A stretch of DNA of 64,000 bases. Origin: Niveispirillum sp943370215. GTDB lineage: Bacteria; Pseudomonadota; Alphaproteobacteria; Azospirillales; Azospirillaceae. Both the position numbers and the translations under genes were made by a program. The notes beneath the pieces are model-generated. The model worked only from the letters and a program-made list of their open reading frames with translations. It did not search any database and had not been told where the DNA came from. Below, in pieces: positions 27,964 to 36,320 of the stretch (position 1 is its first letter; the number at the start of each line of letters is the position of its first letter). The DNA lies in assembly GCA_943370215.1 (NCBI GenBank), contig CALRQC020000015.1, positions 55,155 through 119,154 on the forward strand, read 5' to 3'.

Positions 27964-28109
27964 GGGGCGCCGAGAAGCACTGAAACCGCTTTGGGGGCGC
28001 AGCTATGTCCATCACCAGTTAATCCCTGACGTCCCGATTGGGGCGGTCTCTCTCCCTTTCAATCTTCATATCAGCATGACCTGCCGACGGTGGGTGACGC
28101 GTTTTTCAT

Positions 28110-28129
28110 GCCGCCTGACATCAGGCGGC
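28110..28129 (+). other. Perfect 20-bp palindrome in the riboswitch leader
   Basis: GCCGCCTGA at 28110-28118 pairs with TCAGGCGGC at 28121-28129 around CA. It lies about 60 bases before the TonB receptor start, between the aptamers and the ribosome site. It is followed by AAAGGAAAAG rather than T's, so it is not a plain terminator on the plus strand. It could be part of the expression platform or an operator. Confidence 0.5.
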
Positions 28130-28188
28130 AAAGGAAAAGTCGTGTCTCCCACACAATGATCGGTGGGATGCGTGAGCAGGGAAGCAAA

Positions 28189-31100
28189 ATGAACAGAATA
28201 TTTAAGGCGGCGCTGCTGGGCAGCGGTTCCGCGATTACCCTTCTATTGTCCAACGTTGCCCTGGCGCAGCCGGCCGATCCCAATTTGCTGGCAACCCAAG
28301 CCACACCGGCCCCAGCCGAAACTGTCCCGTCCTCGTCCGTCGCTGATACGAATGAGTTGGACGAAATCGTCGTTACCGGTTCAAGGCTTGGCGCTGAATA
28401 TAACAGCCCCAATCAGGTACAGGTGATCAAGGCAGAGACGGCACGCAATGCCGGTGCCTTTGACACGGCCAGCATCGTCAACCGGGCGGTGGCGGCCATG
28501 GGTGCTCAGCAGGTGAATAATCGCCTGTCCGCCACGGGGGCCGGCGGCATGGTGGTGGATGGCGGCAACAATGCCCAGACCATCGGTTTGCGCAATCTGG
28601 GTGCCGGGCGCACCCTGGTGATGCTGAACGGTCACCGGCTGACGCCGGCCGGCACCGGCAGCCGGGTCGGGCAGGTCGACCTGAACACCATTCCCTCTTC
28701 CATTATCGATCGGGTGGAGGTGCTGACCGGTGGCGCCTCCTCCATCTACGGGTCCGACGCCATCGCCGGCGTGGTCAACATCATCCCCCGCCGCGCCTCG
28801 GCCGGGCTGGAGATGAACCTGGATGGCAATGTCTCCCAGCATGGCGGGGCTAATTACTTCCAGGGCTCCATGTTCTGGGGCAAGGATTATGGCGACGGTT
28901 ACATCAATATCGGTGCGGAATATCGCCGCCAGGAATCCTTGAAGAACCGCCAGCGGTCCCGCACATCCTGCGCCCAGGATTATGTCTTTGATGCCAAAAC
29001 CGGCCAGCGCGCCGATCTGTTGGATGCAAGTGGCAACATCAAATGCCGCAACCTTAACCCGACCGGCATTTTCTTTGATTACGATTTCTATGGCGGCTGG
29101 TTCCAGTATGACCCGACACTGGGCAGCCCCGCCTATCCGGCCTCAGCGCTGGGCCTGCGTGCCAGCCTGCCGGATTGGGTGCGCACCGCACGCGGCGGCT
29201 ATCCGGAGACTTACACCTACGGCACCAGCGACAGCCCCGCCTATCAGAATGCCGACAGCATCTCCCCGCTGGAAACAGGCAGTCTCTATATCTCCGGTGC
29301 CTATCAGGTCAGCAATGATGTAGAAGCCTATGGCAATCTGCTGCTGAACCGGCGCGTCTCCTCCTCCGATACCTGGCAGTTCCTCTATCCGCTGCTGTCG
29401 CCGACCAACCCCAATAATACGGTCGCCCAGGGCCTGATCAAGGCCAGCAACGGGTCATCGACGGGGCTGGTGCAGCCACAGATGAATATGGGACAGTATC
29501 AGCACCAGACGGTGAATTATGGTCAGGCCACCGGCGGCCTGCGCGGTACGCTGGACATGCCGTTGCTGAATAACAAATGGTCCTGGGATGTCTCCGGCCA
29601 TGCCGGCCGGTCCGATGGCCGTTACAGCAGCGATTTCTTCTATAATGACCGGTTGAACGCCGCCACGGCACCGGGCGTGGCCTGCGATCCCTCACGCATC
29701 ACCATTTCCGGCCCCGTCAATTGCGTTTCCATCCCCTGGCTGTCCAAGCGGTTTCTGGTGGACCAGAACTGGACGCCGGAGGAACGTGACTTCCTGCAGG
29801 GCCGGGAAACCGGGCGCACCAAATTTGATCAGGCCGGCATTGACGGTTCCATTTCCGGATCGCTGTTCGATTTGCCGGCCGGGCCGCTGGATCTGGCCAC
29901 CGGCTTTGCCCTGCGCTATCAACACCTGAACGATACGCCGGGTTACAATGCCCGCAACGGGAACTATTTTGCCGCCTCCACCGCCGGCATCACCAAGGGT
30001 TCCGACACGGTGCAGGAACTGTTCGGGGAAATCGGTGTGCCGCTGCTGGCCGACCTGCCATTGGTGGAAAAGCTGACCTTCACCGGGTCCGGCCGCTACA
30101 CGAAATATCGCAGCTTCGGGTCGGATGAGACTTACAAGGCCGGCCTGGGCTGGACGGTCACCCCCTGGATTGCCCTGCGTGCCAGCACCGGCACGTCATT
30201 CCGCGCACCCTCGCTTTATGAGCTTTATCTGGCCAACCAGTTGAGCTTCTATTCCTACACGGACCCCTGCCGACGGTATGGTGACAGCGCCACCGCCACG
30301 GTCACCGCCAACTGCGCCGCCCAAGGCTTCGCACCGGATTTCGATCCATCCAATAGCGGCATCACTGCCGTGACTGGCGGCGGCAAGGGGCAGTTGGAGG
30401 CGGAAACCTCCCGCAACAAGAACATCGGCATCGTACTGACGCCGAGCTTTGCCAATCTGAGCGTCGCGGTGGATTATTACAGCATCGCTGTAAATAACGA
30501 GGTCGCGTCCTATGGTGTGGGCAGCATCATTAACCGCTGCTACAACAACCCCACCTTCCCTGGTAACAGCTTCTGCGCCAAGATCATCCGCGACCCGACG
30601 ACCCGCGCCATTACGGCGGTTGATGACCGGCTGGTCAATCTGGCCCGGCAGAACCAGCGCGGTATCGATCTTTCGCTCAATTTCCGCCAGCCGACCGATT
30701 TCGGCAGCTTCGGCATTGACTTGCAATGGAACTGGGTGCTGGAAAATACGCTGCGCCGGGACGAAACCTCTTATGAGGATCGCAACGGCCTGTCTGGTAA
30801 TCCAAAGACCACAGGCTGGGTGGAAGCCAATATCAATGTTGGCAAATGGACCGGCTTTTACGGCTTCAACTTTATCGGCCCCACCAACGACACCAAATAT
30901 TATGAAGATGGTAATCTGTTCACCTACTGCAACGCCTATGCCGGGCGGAGCCAGCCCGGCAACCGCAATGACTGCCTGAAGGTGACGGAGAAACTGAAAG
31001 TCGGCAGCTACATGACCCATTATGTCAGTGTGAAATATCAACTGGTCGAGGACATGTTCGCCCAGCTTGGTGTGACCAATATGTTCGACAAGAAGCCGCC

Positions 31101-31206
31101 GGTGATGGGGTCTGACAGTTTCACCTATCGCACCGGCTCGGTCCCCAGCAACCTGTATGACCTGCGGGGCCGTACCCTCACCTTCCGCTTGGGCAAGACC
31201 TTCTGA
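28189..31206 (+). CDS. TonB-dependent outer membrane receptor under a glycine riboswitch
   Basis: Outer-membrane active transporter of 1005 residues. A signal peptide (MNRIFKAALLGSG..., cleaved after NVALAQ) is followed by the TonB-box-like DELDEIVVTGSR, a plug domain (GVVNII, RVEVLTGGASSIYGSDAIAG) and a 22-strand barrel ending in RTLTFRLGKTF with the terminal aromatic residue. The size and plug sequence resemble the oar-like/peptide-type receptors rather than siderophore ones. ATG at 28189 has AGGGA seven bases upstream. It follows the glycine riboswitch by 225 bases and precedes a tricorn-type protease, suggesting import of peptides or glycine-rich material; the ligand is inference. Confidence 0.93.
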   Translation: MNRIFKAALLGSGSAITLLLSNVALAQPADPNLLATQATPAPAETVPSSSVADTNELDEIVVTGSRLGAEYNSPNQVQVIKAETARNAGAFDTASIVNRAVAAMGAQQVNNRLSATGAGGMVVDGGNNAQTIGLRNLGAGRTLVMLNGHRLTPAGTGSRVGQVDLNTIPSSIIDRVEVLTGGASSIYGSDAIAGVVNIIPRRASAGLEMNLDGNVSQHGGANYFQGSMFWGKDYGDGYINIGAEYRRQESLKNRQRSRTSCAQDYVFDAKTGQRADLLDASGNIKCRNLNPTGIFFDYDFYGGWFQYDPTLGSPAYPASALGLRASLPDWVRTARGGYPETYTYGTSDSPAYQNADSISPLETGSLYISGAYQVSNDVEAYGNLLLNRRVSSSDTWQFLYPLLSPTNPNNTVAQGLIKASNGSSTGLVQPQMNMGQYQHQTVNYGQATGGLRGTLDMPLLNNKWSWDVSGHAGRSDGRYSSDFFYNDRLNAATAPGVACDPSRITISGPVNCVSIPWLSKRFLVDQNWTPEERDFLQGRETGRTKFDQAGIDGSISGSLFDLPAGPLDLATGFALRYQHLNDTPGYNARNGNYFAASTAGITKGSDTVQELFGEIGVPLLADLPLVEKLTFTGSGRYTKYRSFGSDETYKAGLGWTVTPWIALRASTGTSFRAPSLYELYLANQLSFYSYTDPCRRYGDSATATVTANCAAQGFAPDFDPSNSGITAVTGGGKGQLEAETSRNKNIGIVLTPSFANLSVAVDYYSIAVNNEVASYGVGSIINRCYNNPTFPGNSFCAKIIRDPTTRAITAVDDRLVNLARQNQRGIDLSLNFRQPTDFGSFGIDLQWNWVLENTLRRDETSYEDRNGLSGNPKTTGWVEANINVGKWTGFYGFNFIGPTNDTKYYEDGNLFTYCNAYAGRSQPGNRNDCLKVTEKLKVGSYMTHYVSVKYQLVEDMFAQLGVTNMFDKKPPVMGSDSFTYRTGSVPSNLYDLRGRTLTFRLGKTF

Positions 31207-31283
31207 GGTCGGTTATAAAACCGGCGGCCCAAACCATGGCCGCCGGTAATCTTCGCGCGATAAAGAAGATCAGGGAGAGGGTT

Positions 31284-34200
31284 TTGCGCCTGTTGAACAT
31301 TCGCATGAAGGGTTGGTTGCTGGCCGGATGCGCCATGTTGGGGCTGGCCAGCATCGCCCAGGCGGGGCAGCCCCGGTTGCTGCGCTACCCGGATATCCAC
31401 GGCAATCAGGTGGTCTTCTCCTATGCCGGGGATTTGTGGATCGCCGCGACCGATGGCGGGGCCGCACGCCAGCTCACCAACGGGCCGGGGCTGGAGCTGT
31501 TCCCGAAATTCTCCCCCGATGGCAAATGGATCGCCTTTACCGGCCAATATGGCGGGGATGAACAGGTCTTCATCATCCCGGCCAGCGGCGGGGCCCCGCG
31601 CCAGTTGACCTGGTACCCCGCGCGCGGGCCAATGGCCCCGCGCTCAGGCAGCGATAATCAGGTGACGGGATGGAAGCCGGACGGGTCGGCCGTGCTGTTC
31701 CGCTCCTTCCAGGATGTACCGCAGGCGACCGATTCCCGGCTCTATACCGTTTCGGTGGATAATGGCACGGTAGAAACCCTGCCCATGGCCCGCAGCGGCA
31801 GCGGTACCTTCTCCCCCGATGGGAAGAAGCTGCTCTTCTCCCCGCTGTTCCGCGATTTTCGCACCTGGAAGCGTTATCAGGGTGGCTGGGCACCTGATCT
31901 CTATATCGCCGACCTGCAAAGCCTGACGCTGACCAACATCACCCACACGCCCCGTACCGAGCGTGACCCGATGTGGACGGACAAGGGTATCTATTACCTG
32001 TCCGACCAGGACGGGCACATGAACCTGTATCAGGCCGGCGCAGATGGGGCCAATCCCCGTAAGCTGACCGATTTCACCGAGGATGGAGCCGACTTCGCCA
32101 GTGCCGACGCGGCGGGCGATGTGGTGATGCAGTTCGGCGCCGGCCTCAGGCTTTACGAGGCACAAAGCGGCAAGGTCCGGCCGCTGGATATTGAGGTTCC
32201 GGCCACCGATGTCGACCGGATGCCACGTCTGGTACCGGGGACGGAAACGCTGGAATGGAGCGCCCTGGCCCCTGACGGGCAGCATGTGGCCATCATCAGC
32301 CGTGGCGATATTTTCATCATGCAGTCCGACCAGCAGGGCGCTGTGGTCAACCTGACCCACAGTCCCGGCGCGCATGACCGCGATGCCGCCTGGTCGCCCG
32401 ATGGCGGGCGCATCGCCTATTTCTCCGATGCCAGCGGGGATGAGGAAATCTGGGTGGTGCCCGCCGGCGGCGGTACCCCCCGGCAGGTGACGAAGAACAG
32501 CCAGACCCGCTATTACCGCCCGGTCTGGTCGCCCGATGGCGCGCATGTGGCGGTGCTGGACCGCGAAGGTACCCTGTTCAGCATCGACATGACCAATGGC
32601 GAACGCCGGCAGGTGGGCAGCAGCAAATCCTGGGATCTGCGCCAATATGAATGGTCGCCGGATGGGCGCTATCTGGCCTTTGCGGAATTGCAGCCCAACG
32701 ATATGCGCACCCTGCGCATCTGGGATTCCCGCAATGGCCAGAGCGTGACCGCCACCGACCCCGCCTATGATAGCGGGGAACCGGTCTGGTCGCCGGACGG
32801 GCGCTATCTGGCCTTCCTGTCCGTGCGCGATGTGAACCTGCAGATCAGCGAGACGGAGTGGAACTTTGCCGCCACGCGGCAGACACGGCTTTATCTGCTG
32901 GCCCTGCAAAAGGATACGCCCAACCCCTTCCCCAGTGGCAACCCCGCTGGCGCGGCGCCGGACAAGGGCAAGGCCCCGGACAGCCCACCGCCGGTGGATA
33001 TGGACGGGCTGGCCGACCGGCTGATCCCGGTACCGATCGGCAAGGATAATTACAGCGATCTGAATTTCGGCCCCGGCAACAGCCTGTTATACCGCATCAG
33101 CGATCCCGCCAGCTTCGGGCGGGAGGGGCCGAGCCAGGGAACGCTGTTCGCCCTGCCGCTGGGCAAGGACAAGCCCAACAAGATCACCGGCGACCTGATA
33201 GGGTATGAGCTGGACCGACGGCAGCAAACCATCCTGCTGCGGCAGGGCAAGGCCGATCTGCGCGTCGCCGGCATCAGCCCCGGTGGGCTGGCAGGCGAGC
33301 CCAAGCGCCTGGAGCTGGAGCGCATCAACCTGCGCATCGACCCGCCGCAGGAATGGGCCGCCGTGTTTAACGAGGCCTGGCGGCTCTACCGGGATTATTT
33401 CTATGATCCCGGAATGCATGGCCATGACTGGAAGGCCATCGGCGATCATTACCGGGCCATGCTGCCGGCCCTGGGCAACCGGGCGGACCTGAATTACATC
33501 CTGGGCCAGATGATCGGCGACCTGAATGTCAGCCACGCCTATGCCAATGGCGGGGATCAGGATCTGCCCAAGCGACCCGATACCGGCCTGCTGGGCGCCC
33601 GTTTCACCTTCGACAAGGCGGCAGGGCTGTGGCGGATCACCAAGATTTTCGAAGGGGATAAGGCCGATCCGCTCTACCGCTCGCCGTTGAACGCACTGGG
33701 CAGCAAGGCGCGGCTGGGGGAATTCCTGCTGGCCATCGATGGCGTGCCCCTGGAGGCCAGCACCAATCCCTATCAGGCCCTGGCCGGCAAGGCGGGACAG
33801 GTGGTTGAACTGGCGCTGGGACAGTCCCGCAATGTGGAACGCCGCCTGCTGGTCCGCACCCTGCGCAGCGAGGCCCCCCTGCTGCGCCATGAGGAGCGGC
33901 TGGCGGCCCAGCGGCTGGTGGAGAAACTGTCCGGTGGCCGTGTCGGCTATGTCCATATCAGCGACATGACCAGCAACGGCCTGACGGAATTCGTCAAGGA
34001 CTGGTACGGCCAGTTGCGCAAGGACGGGATCATCATCGACATCCGGGGCAATACCGGCGGCAATGTTTCCCGCATGATTCTGGAGCGGCTGTTGCGGCCA
34101 GCCTTCACACGCGGCTTCGTGCGCGGCGTGCAACAGCCGCAAACCTATCCCTGGGGTGGCTATACGCAGGTCTTTACCGGGGAAATGGCCATGCTGGTCA

Positions 34201-34553
34201 GCGAGACCACCATGTCCGACGGCGACACCATGGCCTGGACCTTCAAACAGACCGGGCGCGGACCGCTGATCGGCAAGCGCACCTGGGGCGGGGTGATCGG
34301 CATCGGCGATCTGGGGCCCTTGCTGGATGGCGGCAGCGTGACCGTGCCGCAATATGCCCTGGCAGGCCCCAAGGGCGAATGGATCGTGGAAGGCGAAGGC
34401 GTCACCCCGGATATCGAGGTGGATTTCGACCAGCCGGCCGTGCGGGGCGAACCGGATGCGCAACTGGTCACCGCCGTGCAGAATGTGCTGTCGCGCATCA
34501 AGGGCCATCCCGGCGATCTGGGCGGCCCCCAGCCCTATCCGGTGAAGCCGTAA
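31284..34553 (+). CDS. Tricorn-type S41 peptidase, exported
   Basis: Large protease of about 1090 residues. The signal peptide (MKGWLLAGCAMLGLASIAQAG) is followed by a WD/TolB-like beta-propeller with repeated FSPDGKWIAF-type motifs, a second propeller, a PDZ-like domain and the S41 core. Tricorn-like catalytic elements are the Ser-His pair in GDLNVSHAYANGG (~750), IIDIRGNTGGNVS and ETTMSDGDTMAW with the nucleophilic Ser (~978). I use a TTG at 31284 preceded by GGGAG at good spacing; an ATG at 31305 is the alternative. It lies 77 bases after the TonB receptor stop, so it is probably co-transcribed and degrades imported or extracellular peptides in the periplasm. Confidence 0.92.
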   Translation: MRLLNIRMKGWLLAGCAMLGLASIAQAGQPRLLRYPDIHGNQVVFSYAGDLWIAATDGGAARQLTNGPGLELFPKFSPDGKWIAFTGQYGGDEQVFIIPASGGAPRQLTWYPARGPMAPRSGSDNQVTGWKPDGSAVLFRSFQDVPQATDSRLYTVSVDNGTVETLPMARSGSGTFSPDGKKLLFSPLFRDFRTWKRYQGGWAPDLYIADLQSLTLTNITHTPRTERDPMWTDKGIYYLSDQDGHMNLYQAGADGANPRKLTDFTEDGADFASADAAGDVVMQFGAGLRLYEAQSGKVRPLDIEVPATDVDRMPRLVPGTETLEWSALAPDGQHVAIISRGDIFIMQSDQQGAVVNLTHSPGAHDRDAAWSPDGGRIAYFSDASGDEEIWVVPAGGGTPRQVTKNSQTRYYRPVWSPDGAHVAVLDREGTLFSIDMTNGERRQVGSSKSWDLRQYEWSPDGRYLAFAELQPNDMRTLRIWDSRNGQSVTATDPAYDSGEPVWSPDGRYLAFLSVRDVNLQISETEWNFAATRQTRLYLLALQKDTPNPFPSGNPAGAAPDKGKAPDSPPPVDMDGLADRLIPVPIGKDNYSDLNFGPGNSLLYRISDPASFGREGPSQGTLFALPLGKDKPNKITGDLIGYELDRRQQTILLRQGKADLRVAGISPGGLAGEPKRLELERINLRIDPPQEWAAVFNEAWRLYRDYFYDPGMHGHDWKAIGDHYRAMLPALGNRADLNYILGQMIGDLNVSHAYANGGDQDLPKRPDTGLLGARFTFDKAAGLWRITKIFEGDKADPLYRSPLNALGSKARLGEFLLAIDGVPLEASTNPYQALAGKAGQVVELALGQSRNVERRLLVRTLRSEAPLLRHEERLAAQRLVEKLSGGRVGYVHISDMTSNGLTEFVKDWYGQLRKDGIIIDIRGNTGGNVSRMILERLLRPAFTRGFVRGVQQPQTYPWGGYTQVFTGEMAMLVSETTMSDGDTMAWTFKQTGRGPLIGKRTWGGVIGIGDLGPLLDGGSVTVPQYALAGPKGEWIVEGEGVTPDIEVDFDQPAVRGEPDAQLVTAVQNVLSRIKGHPGDLGGPQPYPVKP

Positions 34554-34586
34554 CCGGAACTGCGGCCGGCGTTGTAATACTCAGTT

Positions 34587-34732
34587 GCCTTGATCAGAAC
34601 CTATAGGTTCTGATCAAGGCCCTCAATCGCCGGCGCCAACATCCGTTGGCTTGGCTTCACGCGGCACGTGCCGCGCGGCGGCGGTCGCCGCCGTACCAAG
34701 TTGCGATGAGTTCACATCATCGCAACTTGGTA
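34587..34732. repeat. Array of five consecutive inverted repeats
   Basis: Five perfect inverted repeats lie in 146 bases between the convergent tricorn and carboxylesterase genes. They are: 34587-34620, a 34-bp palindrome centred on TATA with ends GCCTTGATCAG; 34635-34650, GCCAAC/GTTGGC; 34660-34675, CGCGGCACGTGCCGCG; 34676-34693, CGGCGGCG/CGCCGCCG; and 34694-34732, a 16-bp stem (TACCAAGTTGCGATGA) with a 7-base loop. The last three abut without a spare base. No T-tract follows, so classic termination is not the sole explanation. Confidence 0.85.
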
Positions 34733-34764
34733 TAAGCGCCGACCGCAGCAATTTCACACCGTCT

Positions 34765-36303
34765 TTATTGCGCTGTCTTTTCCACCAGTTCCAGACGGGC
34801 ACGATAGGGATCATCAACAAAGCGCGGGCCTTCCTGGGTGAAATCCAGGATCTTGTCAGCCTTGGGATCATAGGGCCCCCAGGCCGGGCCACCCTTGGCC
34901 GTGGGCACGCCATCGCGCGCGAATGAGACGAAATATTCATGCGCCGCCTTGGACGTGGCCTCGTCCGCCGGCGTGACCTGCCCCGGATAGCGCACATTGA
35001 TGGTCCGGAAGAAATAAGGGATTTCGCTGGCGTGTGTAGCACCCGGCGTCTTCGCCCGGATGGAATCCGCGACATAGGAGAAGCGATAGGCAAAGGTCGG
35101 CACGCCCCGCGCCACGGCGGCGCGGGCGACATAACGGGCCGGTTCGATAAAGCCGCGATCGCCCATGATCTTCCAGATCACCATCGTGTCATTGGGGGCG
35201 GCATACAGGTTCTTGGCCTGCTCCGCCAGGGGGCCGAAGCTGGCCAGCACCGGTGCCACATCCTTGCCCATCGGGAAGCCATCCATGCCGGTGGCGCCCA
35301 CCATCACCGGCACCTTGGCAGATCCGCCACCTTCGGCCAGGATCAGGGCCGGGTCGCGCGTCACCAGCTTGCCATCAACAATGGGGCCGGTCATGGTGCG
35401 CGGACCGGGAGCAAACAGGGCCGCCATGCTGGCATCGGCCACCTTATCCGCTGGCAGGGCGCGCAACGCCTTCAGGCCGGCCGGGCCTTCATCGCTGATG
35501 CCGATGGATTGGGCAAAGGCAAGCCCCACCTTTTCCGCCGCGCTCAAATCCAACATGCTCATCAGGCCACCGGGGCGGCCGCCGCCAGACATGGCAATGG
35601 TCTTGGCGAACAGGCCCTTGGCCGGCGCCAGAGCCTGCAGCACATTCACCGACCGGCCGCCGGCCGATTCCCCGAAAATGGTGACGTTGGCCGGATCGCC
35701 CCCGAAGGCGGCGATATTGCGCTTCACCCATTCCAGGGCCGCCACCTGATCCATATAGCCGAAATTGCCCGTCGGCTTGTCCGCCGCCTCCGCCGTCAGG
35801 GCTGGATGGGCGAAAAAGCCCAGCCGGCCGATCCGGTAATTGGCGCTGATCAGAATGACGCCGCTTTCGGCAAAGGCACTGCCATCATAGACACCGGGCG
35901 AGGTGCCGCCATTGACGAAGCCACCGCCGTAAATCCAGAACATCACCGGCAGCTTGGCCCCCGGTTTGGCATTGGCCGGCGCCCAGACATTCAGATAAAG
36001 GCAATCTTCCCCCACCGGGCCGCCCAGCGGGGCGGCATCGCCGGGGAACGGCACCTGCTGGCAATCATTGCCGTAATCCTTGGCCGGCCGCACCCCCTGC
36101 CAGGGGGCGACCGGGGCCGGGGCCCGCCAACGCAGATCGCCCAGCGGCGGGGCCGCGAAGGGGATGCCCTTGAAGGCCAGCACCTTGCCCTGCTCCACCC
36201 CTTCCAGTGTACCGGAAGACACCTTCACCTGCGGGGCCGCTGCCAGCGCCGTGCTGGCCAGCAAGGGCAGGGCAATGGCGGCGGCAATCAATCGACGTAG
36301 CAT
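34765..36303 (-). CDS. Type-B carboxylesterase, exported
   Basis: Alpha/beta-hydrolase of the carboxylesterase/lipase type B family, 512 residues. Signal peptide MLRRLIAAAIALPLLASTALA, then EDCLYLNVWAPANAKPGAKL (the family N-terminal signature), oxyanion hole YGGGFVNGG, nucleophile Ser in FGESAGGRSVN (~211) and the His in TPGATHASEIPYFF. It is the last gene on the minus strand of the glycoside-hydrolase operon, 17 bases after the second GH3 gene, so it may remove acyl groups from the oligosaccharides. Its ribosome site is GGAG. Exact substrate unknown. Confidence 0.92.
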   Translation of the reverse strand: MLRRLIAAAIALPLLASTALAAAPQVKVSSGTLEGVEQGKVLAFKGIPFAAPPLGDLRWRAPAPVAPWQGVRPAKDYGNDCQQVPFPGDAAPLGGPVGEDCLYLNVWAPANAKPGAKLPVMFWIYGGGFVNGGTSPGVYDGSAFAESGVILISANYRIGRLGFFAHPALTAEAADKPTGNFGYMDQVAALEWVKRNIAAFGGDPANVTIFGESAGGRSVNVLQALAPAKGLFAKTIAMSGGGRPGGLMSMLDLSAAEKVGLAFAQSIGISDEGPAGLKALRALPADKVADASMAALFAPGPRTMTGPIVDGKLVTRDPALILAEGGGSAKVPVMVGATGMDGFPMGKDVAPVLASFGPLAEQAKNLYAAPNDTMVIWKIMGDRGFIEPARYVARAAVARGVPTFAYRFSYVADSIRAKTPGATHASEIPYFFRTINVRYPGQVTPADEATSKAAHEYFVSFARDGVPTAKGGPAWGPYDPKADKILDFTQEGPRFVDDPYRARLELVEKTAQ

Positions 36304-36320
36304 CAGCAGAACTCCAAGCT

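Noticed and set aside
27962..28159. A 65-codon frame beginning inside aptamer 2
   Set aside because: Its ATG lies in the riboswitch P1 helix, there is no ribosome site, and the protein has no recognisable character.
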